A stretch of DNA of 14,714 nt from Anseongella sp036570465 (GTDB taxonomy: Bacteria > Bacteroidota > Bacteroidia > Sphingobacteriales > Sphingobacteriaceae), in contig DATCYD010000015.1 of the NCBI GenBank assembly GCA_036570465.1, positions 1 to 14,714 on the forward strand, given 5' to 3'. Each line of letters opens with the position of its first letter. Position 1 is the stretch's first letter. The notes under the pieces were generated by a model that was not told the origin of the DNA, ran no database searches, and worked only from the letters and a program-made list of their open reading frames with translations. The position numbers and the translations under genes were made by a program. Positions 1-5,468 of the stretch are shown here, one piece after another.

Positions 1-503
1 TTGCTTCGATAACTATATGTATCCTCTCCATTCAGCATGCGTAGGGCCTCCAGCATGTCTTGATAGGCCTTATCGGTATTTTCTACAAAATGTTCCAGCC
101 ATCCCCGGCGAAAACGCACGATTCCCTGAACGATCTTATCACTCGTCCGGGATGCGTACCAGTGGGCACTGTCTATCGCTATGAAGGCAAGTTCCAGGCT
201 ATCCTGCTGAGCGTGCAGATAACTTAAGGTAGAATGCACCCTGGCTCCATACTTACCATCTTCTTCCTGGTAACTCAGTTGTTGTGCTTGTTCCAACATC
301 GCAAAGGCATCCTCAAACTTATTCTGAGCACCCAATATCTTTGATAGCCGTTCCATTGCCTCAATACGAGCTCCGTTCGGAGTGCCCGATCCTTCAACAA
401 CGCGCTCTAATGAATCAACAACGACAGATTGTCCGCTCACGGGAAACCAAAGGACACAGGCAGCTAAGAAAATTAAGAAACAAACAAATTTTGTTTTTCC
501 CAT
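1..503 (-). CDS. Exported TPR-like protein, N-terminal part (cut by left window edge)
   Basis: The first 167 codons of a minus-strand gene are visible, starting at ATG 503-501 and running off the left edge. Residues 1-26 form an export signal: a basic start (MGKTK), a hydrophobic core and a likely signal peptidase I site after VSGQ. LAAC at 13-16 resembles a lipobox, but a further hydrophobic stretch follows it, so I favour ordinary cleavage. Residues about 45-165 are amphipathic helices with the Ala/Leu/Tyr spacing of tetratricopeptide repeats (for example KFEDAFAMLEQAQQL at 62-76 and DKAYQDMLEALRML at 144-157). In Bacteroidota such N-terminal regions often precede a membrane segment and a histidine kinase or a LuxR/AraC-type DNA-binding domain, so a sensory role is possible, but that part lies outside the window. 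The helices are seen; the TPR assignment is a moderate-confidence inference. Confidence 0.6.
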   Translation of the reverse strand, partial: MGKTKFVCFLIFLAACVLWFPVSGQSVVVDSLERVVEGSGTPNGARIEAMERLSKILGAQNKFEDAFAMLEQAQQLSYQEEDGKYGARVHSTLSYLHAQQDSLELAFIAIDSAHWYASRTSDKIVQGIVRFRRGWLEHFVENTDKAYQDMLEALRMLNGEDTYSYRS

Positions 504-507
504 GAAA

Positions 508-515
508 CAAAAATA
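508..515 (-). promoter_or_regulatory. Possible -7 promoter box of the TPR-like gene
   Basis: On the minus strand the sequence TATTTTTG matches the Bacteroidota -7 consensus TAnnTTTG in every fixed position. It ends only 4 nt before the ATG at 503. I found no TTTG-like -33 element 19-21 nt upstream. If used, the transcript would start at or next to the start codon and be almost leaderless. Confidence 0.3.
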
Positions 516-516
516 G

Positions 517-660
517 AATAAATCTCAAAAAGGGTATGCGGCCATAGCCATTGATCTCCGGGGAAACGGCCCAGATGGAACGCCGCTGCAGTATGAACCG
601 GAACGCCGTAATATGGTACCTCTCTGTAAAGGAAAGCGATGGGATATCGGTTTCAAGTGA
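517..660 (+). pseudogene. Remnant of an alpha/beta-hydrolase (acetyl-xylan-esterase-like) gene
   Basis: An open stretch of 48 codons on plus, from just after an in-frame TAG (514-516) to TGA at 658-660, has no credible start codon. Its first part translates to GYAAIAIDLRGNGPDG (532-579). This resembles the second beta-strand region of dienelactone-hydrolase/acetyl-xylan-esterase-like alpha/beta-hydrolases, where a GY-A-IA-D-L-G-GP pattern precedes a GGPDQ-like segment. The remaining residues (LQYEPERRNMVPLCKGKRW) no longer follow the family clearly. Nucleophile, acid and histidine regions are absent, so this would be a short internal relic. The open frame is seen; the family assignment is from memory of the motif and is tentative. 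Confidence 0.4.
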
Positions 661-708
661 ATTATTTTTTCCGGAACAGCAGTCTCACTGACACATGTCT
701 CATCAGTC

Positions 709-1098
709 TTACTTCATGATTGTTTCTACAGCAATTTCATGAGTCAGGATCTTGTGAATAGGACAGGCATTGGCAACAGCTAGTAAACGTTTCCTTTGGG
801 TATCGTCCAGATTGCCTTTGAAAGTCACGCTTCTTTGGAACGTAGTCTTACTCTCTTCTTCTACCAGCTCAATTTCTACCTGAACATTTTGTACATCCCA
901 TTCCTTTCGGTCTGCGAACATTCTTACCGTTACATTAGTGCACGTAGCCAAAGCGGATGCCAGCAATTCTTTTGGAGAAAACCCATTGTCTTTGCCGCCC
1001 TTATCAACAGGCTCATCTGCAATCACCTTGTTTCCGGTAGGGGACCCGATCTCTACCAGATAATTTTCTTTGCCATTGCAAGCGGTTACTTTTGCCAT
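709..1098 (-). CDS. OsmC/Ohr-family protein
   Basis: This 129-residue protein has the usual length for a single-domain OsmC-like protein. Family members reduce organic or fatty acid hydroperoxides with two cysteines; some, including the YhfA-like branch, have no established substrate. Both cysteines are present at the expected places: C53 in LASALATCTNVTVRM, after the G-F-SPKELL segment at 39-46, and C112 in ANACPIHKIL. There is no signal peptide, so it should be cytoplasmic. The start is ATG 1098-1096; the preceding gene on the same strand (GH76) ends 33 bp upstream at 1132, and the two look functionally unrelated. A promoter-like sequence lies in and next to that gap. The fold assignment is strong; actual peroxidase activity is an inference from the family. 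Confidence 0.88.
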   Translation of the reverse strand: MAKVTACNGKENYLVEIGSPTGNKVIADEPVDKGGKDNGFSPKELLASALATCTNVTVRMFADRKEWDVQNVQVEIELVEEESKTTFQRSVTFKGNLDDTQRKRLLAVANACPIHKILTHEIAVETIMK

Positions 1099-1105
1099 AA
1101 TACCT

Positions 1106-1136
1106 TAAAGATAACAAAGTCCTGGCTGAAATCAAC
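1106..1136 (-). promoter_or_regulatory. Candidate promoter of the OsmC-family gene
   Basis: Reading on minus, GTTG (1136-1133) is followed after 19 nt by TATCTTTA (1113-1106). This is close to the Bacteroidota pattern TTTG-N19-21-TAnnTTTG, with one mismatch in each box. The upstream box overlaps the stop codon of the GH76 gene, and the -7 box ends 7 nt before the ATG. It would allow OsmC expression independently of the GH76 gene. Consensus match only. Confidence 0.35.
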
Positions 1137-2325
1137 CTTTCGGCGGACACACCAACATTAGCGCCGGAATTCCTGAAGCGTCATAGCAGCTCACTGCTTC
1201 GGCGGAAGTAAGCTTCCGGCGGTAGTTTTTACCGGTAAGACCCCGGATTTTGTCCCGGTTTTGCCATCCCTTATTAATATTCTTTCGAAGCCACGGCAGG
1301 TATTCGGTTTTGCCGCCATCCTGGATCAGCCGGACAATATACTGGGCAAAAATAGCTGTGTAAATGCCTTGTTCCTCGCCCCTGCCGTATGGCAGGATGC
1401 CATCTTCATCACACATGGAATTTTTAACGTAATCGGCGGCCCGTACCGCGTCATTGAGATATCGTTCATCGCCAGTCTCGTTGTAAAGCAGCATGGCGGC
1501 ACCAATGCAGGTGGCCTGATTATATACGTGTGTTTTCCAATGGGGCCTTCCGTTTCCATGTTTGGAGTCGGCAACGGCGCCCCGCCGCTTATTAAACAGA
1601 TTTGCCGATGCCCAATCATAGATCTCTTTCGCTTTTTCCAGGTATTCAGGCTTTTTCGTGTTCTGAAACAAGGTCATGGCTGCAATCACCGTGGGATAAT
1701 TGATACATGCCATTTTCCCATCACCTTCTTTAGATGCAGCCGGATTCTTCTGATTCCATTGCCAGTACATTCCCCCGTTTACCGGGTCGTACGATCCACC
1801 GTCCTTCACCACCGAAGAGCCTGACCAAACCCGTTCAAAACCCGTTTCCGCAAGCTCTAAATATGGCGCATTCCCGGTAAGTTCGTATCCCCTGGCAAGT
1901 GAGATCACCCACCACATGATATCATCATAAATGAACCAAACCTTTCCGTTATCCCAATTGAACCGGTCATAATGTTCGTAGTTTCCCTTAAAAATATCCG
2001 ACACCAATTGCCGGTGCGCTTCTGAACCTGTTTTCTTGTACGCATTCATGGCCATATCCCAATAAATCGCCTGGGTCCAGATCGCGCCCACTTCTTTCTC
2101 CGCTTCGGTGTCCCGCCTGTATAATTTACGAACCGGGTAAAGCAGGCATTGGTTGAACGCGTTATAGGCTGCCATCACGTCAGCTCCGGTGTACCCAGCA
2201 TCCGTGTGCTCAAATTGCTTCGGACTGTTATCGATAGGTTCTCTGTCTGTGGTCCCCGCCGGGCGTGGCAACAGGAAGGCAGCCAAACTTAAAACCGGTA
2301 GAATGGATAGTTTAAATGTGTTCAC
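1132..2325 (-). CDS. Secreted GH76-family alpha-1,6-mannanase-like glycoside hydrolase
   Basis: This 397-residue protein has the usual length of a single-domain GH76 enzyme. GH76 endo-alpha-1,6-mannanases cut the backbone of yeast-type mannan in an (alpha/alpha)6 barrel, using two adjacent aspartates. That pair is seen at D134-D135 in WFIYDDIMWWVISLA, the diagnostic GH76 segment. Other helical-barrel signatures are WTQAIYWDMAMNAY (83-96), NGGMYWQWN, INYPTVIAAMTLF and THVYNQATCIGAAMLLY. Residues 1-24 form a signal peptide without a lipobox cysteine, so the enzyme is periplasmic or secreted. The start is GTG 2325-2323: an in-frame TGA lies at 2331-2329 and the next methionine is at residue 51, past the signal peptide. 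It is divergent from the hydroxylase gene and about 1.8 kb from the SusCD operon, so a link to that operon is only possible. Family assignment is strong; exact mannan specificity is inferred. Confidence 0.88.
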   Translation of the reverse strand: MNTFKLSILPVLSLAAFLLPRPAGTTDREPIDNSPKQFEHTDAGYTGADVMAAYNAFNQCLLYPVRKLYRRDTEAEKEVGAIWTQAIYWDMAMNAYKKTGSEAHRQLVSDIFKGNYEHYDRFNWDNGKVWFIYDDIMWWVISLARGYELTGNAPYLELAETGFERVWSGSSVVKDGGSYDPVNGGMYWQWNQKNPAASKEGDGKMACINYPTVIAAMTLFQNTKKPEYLEKAKEIYDWASANLFNKRRGAVADSKHGNGRPHWKTHVYNQATCIGAAMLLYNETGDERYLNDAVRAADYVKNSMCDEDGILPYGRGEEQGIYTAIFAQYIVRLIQDGGKTEYLPWLRKNINKGWQNRDKIRGLTGKNYRRKLTSAEAVSCYDASGIPALMLVCPPKG

Positions 2326-2329
2326 GACT

Positions 2330-2337
2330 CAAATATA
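2330..2337 (-). promoter_or_regulatory. Possible -7 promoter box of the GH76 gene
   Basis: On minus, TATATTTG is a perfect match to TAnnTTTG and ends 4 nt before the GTG start at 2325. No TTTG-like -33 element is seen at the expected distance. As with the TPR-like gene, use of this box would give a nearly leaderless message. Confidence 0.35.
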
Positions 2338-2367
2338 CCCAGTCTGGCAGAAATTACGATAATGAGG

Positions 2368-2399
2368 TTAGCAAAAGTTATGTCGTTTTTGTACCTTTA
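2368..2399 (+). promoter_or_regulatory. Candidate promoter of the fatty acid hydroxylase-family gene
   Basis: TTAG (2368-2371) is followed after 20 nt by TACCTTTA (2392-2399), close to the Bacteroidota TTTG-N19-21-TAnnTTTG pattern with one mismatch in each box. It ends 21 nt before the TTG start at 2421, giving a short A/T-rich leader without Shine-Dalgarno sequence. The thioredoxin-like gene downstream has the same TTAG-N20 spacing. Confidence 0.45.
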
Positions 2400-2420
2400 A
2401 GGTCCTAAAATAATTCTGGT

Positions 2421-3467
2421 TTGGAATTTCTACAGACCATATATCAGGAAGTCCTGGCATTTTTCAGCTTTAATAATCTGCTGGAGATTATCAGATCAGG
2501 AGATTACGGGCAATTGCTTACCCTGGATGGGTTTCGTGCCACGCTTGGCCCCTTTATTCCTGTATTATTGGTGATTGAAATTATCAGGAGCCTTTTCTAC
2601 CGTAAACTCACCTTTTCCGAGTACAAGGTCTCTTTCTTCACGTATGTGCTGAACCGCTTTATTTCCCGTTTCATCTCCATAGCCGCGATTGCATTCTGTA
2701 TCGGATTATTTGAACCCATTGCCCTTTTTAAGACTGAATTCACCTGGTATTGGTTTATATATGGCTATGTAATCTGGGAATTTGCCCATTTTATCTACCA
2801 CTACCTGGGACACAAAGTTCGCCTGTTCTGGTGTTTGCATTCCACCCATCATGCGCCGGAATACATGAACCTGTCGGTAACCTATGCACACTTTTTTCTG
2901 GAGGCCCCCTATGCTGATGTTATCCGCACTTCCATCTGTATTTTAATGGGGGTCAATCCTCCGCTGCTGTTCCTGATCATGTTCATCGACGGATTCTGGG
3001 GCTCCTTCATCCATATTGGCGAAGATGTCCTGAAAGACGGTCGCCTGGGGCTGTTAAACAAGATCATTCTTACTCCCTCGCACCACCGGGTACACCATGC
3101 GCGAAACCCCTTATACATGGACACCAATTTCTGCAATTTGTTAAACATCTGGGATAAAGCATTCGGTACCTTCCAACCCGAGAAAAAAGAAATTGCCATT
3201 GAATACGGCATTACGAGACCCATGAAAAAGAACAGCTTCCTGGACGCCTATTTCGGGGAAATATACCTGCTCGCAAGGGATGTTTACAAAGCTCCCGGTC
3301 TTAAGAATAAATTTCTTTATCTGATCATGCCCCCGGGATGGAACCATACCGGCCATCACAAGACCGCTAAGATCGTCCGAAAAGAGTACCTGGAGCAACA
3401 TCCGGCCGAACCCCTCCATCCCAGCTCACTAGCCGCCTCTGAACCGGGTACGGCAACTGTGAATTAG
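2421..3467 (+). CDS. Membrane fatty acid hydroxylase / sterol desaturase-family protein
   Basis: This 348-residue integral membrane protein belongs to the di-iron fatty acid hydroxylase superfamily, whose members hydroxylate or desaturate lipids, sterols or carotenoids at the inner membrane. The histidine clusters are all visible: HFIYH (123-127), HSTHH (140-144) and HHRVHH (221-226), with a further H198 in SFIHIGED. Hydrophobic segments lie near 43-58, 76-104, 108-122, 165-196, as usual for the fold. The start must be TTG 2421: an in-frame TAA lies at 2406-2408, no ATG or GTG follows it before this codon, and the next methionine is residue 149, inside the catalytic region. A promoter-like pair sits just upstream. 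The substrate cannot be read from the sequence. It is divergent from GH76, and the next plus-strand gene probably has its own promoter. Confidence 0.85.
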   Translation: MEFLQTIYQEVLAFFSFNNLLEIIRSGDYGQLLTLDGFRATLGPFIPVLLVIEIIRSLFYRKLTFSEYKVSFFTYVLNRFISRFISIAAIAFCIGLFEPIALFKTEFTWYWFIYGYVIWEFAHFIYHYLGHKVRLFWCLHSTHHAPEYMNLSVTYAHFFLEAPYADVIRTSICILMGVNPPLLFLIMFIDGFWGSFIHIGEDVLKDGRLGLLNKIILTPSHHRVHHARNPLYMDTNFCNLLNIWDKAFGTFQPEKKEIAIEYGITRPMKKNSFLDAYFGEIYLLARDVYKAPGLKNKFLYLIMPPGWNHTGHHKTAKIVRKEYLEQHPAEPLHPSSLAASEPGTATVN

Positions 3468-3495
3468 CTTAACAACGACTGTTGTCGTATCTTTG
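3464..3495 (+). promoter_or_regulatory. Candidate promoter of the thioredoxin-like gene
   Basis: TTAG (3464-3467) is followed after exactly 20 nt by TATCTTTG (3488-3495), a perfect TAnnTTTG box. The upstream box includes the stop codon of the hydroxylase gene. The -7 box lies 25 nt before ATG 3521, which argues that this ATG, rather than the TTG at 3482 in front of the box, is the true start. Confidence 0.5.
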
Positions 3496-3520
3496 CGCTC
3501 TAACATTTTCTTTTAAAATC

Positions 3521-4120
3521 ATGACATTTCAGGAGTATTACAACTATTTCGAGGGTATCATAAATACCCCGTCGGAGCAGCAAAACGCCCCCTATGATAA
3601 TGCGGACTATATTTCTTACACAAAGCTGAACTGGTCCCGGACAAACCGGTGGCTCAAAAAAGCGGAACTGTCTGAAGAACTAAAAAATGTTGTGCAACGT
3701 ATCCAGGCACCCCAGCGTTGGACTGTGATCACCGAACCCTGGTGCGGAGACGCAGCCCACAGCGTTCCATTTATAGAATTGGCCAGCCGGAAAAACCCGG
3801 CTATCACCGTTTCTTACGAACTACGTGACAGCGAACCTTTTCGCATCAACGATTATCTGACTAACGGATCAAAATCAATCCCCAAGCTCATTATCCGGGA
3901 CGCGGAAGGCAAAGATCTGACCACCTGGGGCCCCCGGCCCAAAGACTGCCAGCATTTATACGCCAGGTTACTGGCAGAAGGCGCTGATTTCGAAAGAACA
4001 AAAACCGAAATCCAACAGTGGTACAATGCCAACAAAGGCAATGATATCCAGGCAGAACTGTCAGAACACATAAAGATCGCCGGCCTTTATCCGGACTCCA
4101 ACTCACTGGTAACCCCCTGA
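3521..4120 (+). CDS. Thioredoxin-fold protein with single active-site cysteine
   Basis: With the start at ATG 3521 the protein has 199 residues. The central part is a thioredoxin fold: strand RWTVITEPWCGDAA (66-79), a helix through VPFIELASR, strand ITVSYELRD, and the cis-proline loop SIPKLIIRD with P121. The active site reads C75-G-D-A78, so only the first cysteine of the usual CxxC is present. As far as I recall, WCGDA is common in the thioredoxin-like group found in Bacteroidota and Bacillota (Pfam Thioredoxin_9), so this is probably a family trait rather than damage. No signal peptide is present, pointing to the cytoplasm. An in-frame TTG at 3482 would add 13 residues, but a perfect -7 promoter box lies inside that extension. 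The gene converges on the next operon with 18 bp between ends, and no terminator hairpin is evident there. Redox function is uncertain. Confidence 0.8.
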   Translation: MTFQEYYNYFEGIINTPSEQQNAPYDNADYISYTKLNWSRTNRWLKKAELSEELKNVVQRIQAPQRWTVITEPWCGDAAHSVPFIELASRKNPAITVSYELRDSEPFRINDYLTNGSKSIPKLIIRDAEGKDLTTWGPRPKDCQHLYARLLAEGADFERTKTEIQQWYNANKGNDIQAELSEHIKIAGLYPDSNSLVTP

Positions 4121-4138
4121 GGCAATGCTAATTACACC

Positions 4139-5446
4139 TTACCGGGCCCAAAGACCTTTGATGGTTTCCTCCTGGCCTTTTCCATCAGGGCAGGCATCTC
4201 CCGGGGTGTTTGCGCGGTAACGATTACCATCCACACCGGAAGTCACACGGCTTCCGGGCATCTGGAGAAAACCGTTGGGATCCACCCGGGGTATCCATTC
4301 ATAGGCGTATCGCAAAAATTCATTGCGATAGTCCGCGGGTTGGCTGGAAAACCAGGATATTTCATCGTACCCCCAGGTGAAGTGGTCATTGAGATTATAA
4401 ATCCCGGGATGATCGCTTACTCCAAAATTATCAAACTCAACGATATAAGGGCTTCTTTCGCAACTCCATCCACTGGGAGTAATCCCCCCTTTGGTTCTCC
4501 CATAGATGGCATCCAGGTAATAGATCTTTAGTTCTGATTTCCTGGGATCGCCAGGTATTTCCTTCAACCGCAAGGGAAATGAAACGAAATCAAACAGCAG
4601 GTGGCCGTCCACTGAGATGCCTCCGTTAGGCAGGTGTGCATCGCACAGCACCGTACCACGACGAGCTAATTCGCTTGCGGCGGATCTTACTTTTTGAAGC
4701 AAGTCTCTCCATGCTGCGTAATTATTGTCCCTATCGGTCATGGCCATTAATTCGGCTTGTCCAAAGTGAAGGGCCTCTATGCCAGCTTCCATATACCGGC
4801 AGGCCATGTAGTAGAAGAACATCCTGGTTTCAAGCTGGGAGATATCAGGCACACTGGCTCCCACTCCCCAGTGGTTTACCAGCACGCCGTCAGGATTTAG
4901 CATTTGCTCATAAGAAAAGTTGCGATCTTCTGCCGGTATGTCAAATGCTGCGAACACCCATGAAGGAACCGGCACTACATTTACCTTGGTGGAAACGATT
5001 TCGAATATGGCTGCCTGGAAAATGATATCCGGGTCGAAAGCGTGCATCTCGAGTATTCTGGCCTCAGCTTTACCCAGAAACTCCGGATTATTGAAATGTT
5101 CCGGGACATTCCAGGAATAAATGGCCCGGCCAACAAATTTTGCGCCGACGTCTTTCAGCATGCGGGTATCATCATCCCTGTGCGGATAGGGCCCATCGTT
5201 GAAAAACCCGTCACTTACCAGAAATTCAGCCTGGGTAATACTTCTGGAAAGATAGCTTTCGAGGACATTTCGCGGGACCACCCCATTACTGAACGTATAG
5301 TTTCTATCTGCCAGTCTTATCACCTGATTAACAGGTGAATCGCTTTTCTGACAGGAGGCAAATGTGATAAGCGCTAAAGCAACTAGTGTTAAGTTCGCCA
5401 TGAAATATCGTATAAGTCGAAGCAATTTTTGTTCTGATTTATTCAT
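4139..5446 (-). CDS. Surface lipoprotein of unknown family, probably TIM-barrel, putative glycan-active
   Basis: Last gene of the SusC-SusD operon, 435 residues. Residues 1-32 are a lipoprotein signal (basic MNKSEQKLLRLIRYF, hydrophobic core, lipobox FASC with C32). I do not recognise the family. The mature part alternates strands and helices as in a (beta/alpha)8 barrel, with polar residues at strand ends as in glycoside hydrolases: AKFVGRAIYSW (102-112), DIIFQAAIFEI (140-150, E149), GIEALHFGQAELM (222-234, E232), GTVLCDAHLPNGG (264-276, D269, H271), SPYIVEFDNFG (332-342, E337, D339) and DEISWFSS (361-368, W365). E232 and E337 could be a catalytic pair; this is speculation. ATG 5446 was chosen because it begins a good lipoprotein signal 22 bp after the preceding gene. 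Extending upstream to 5695 would overlap that gene by over 220 bp and add a non-export sequence. ATG 5401 is an alternative start. Catalysis is unproven; it could instead be a binding protein. Confidence 0.75.
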   Translation of the reverse strand: MNKSEQKLLRLIRYFMANLTLVALALITFASCQKSDSPVNQVIRLADRNYTFSNGVVPRNVLESYLSRSITQAEFLVSDGFFNDGPYPHRDDDTRMLKDVGAKFVGRAIYSWNVPEHFNNPEFLGKAEARILEMHAFDPDIIFQAAIFEIVSTKVNVVPVPSWVFAAFDIPAEDRNFSYEQMLNPDGVLVNHWGVGASVPDISQLETRMFFYYMACRYMEAGIEALHFGQAELMAMTDRDNNYAAWRDLLQKVRSAASELARRGTVLCDAHLPNGGISVDGHLLFDFVSFPLRLKEIPGDPRKSELKIYYLDAIYGRTKGGITPSGWSCERSPYIVEFDNFGVSDHPGIYNLNDHFTWGYDEISWFSSQPADYRNEFLRYAYEWIPRVDPNGFLQMPGSRVTSGVDGNRYRANTPGDACPDGKGQEETIKGLWAR

Positions 5447-5468
5447 GATGTGGTCTTTCGTTCTGTTA

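Noticed and set aside
796..1161. Plus-strand open frame of 121 codons over the OsmC gene
   Set aside because: It is antisense to a well-conserved OsmC protein, and its product looks like a composition artefact.
1132..2325. GH76 as a member of the SusCD operon
   Set aside because: It is separated by two plus-strand genes and has its own candidate promoter; a functional link is possible but cotranscription is not.
3482..3520. TTG at 3482 as the start of the thioredoxin-like gene
   Set aside because: A perfect TATCTTTG promoter box lies inside this extension at 3488-3495, and an ATG at 3521 gives a normal family N-terminus.
4121..4138. Bidirectional terminator between the thioredoxin-like gene and the operon end
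   Set aside because: The 18 bp gap holds no stem-loop or T-run; the 13 bp gap at 13762-13774 also lacks a hairpin.
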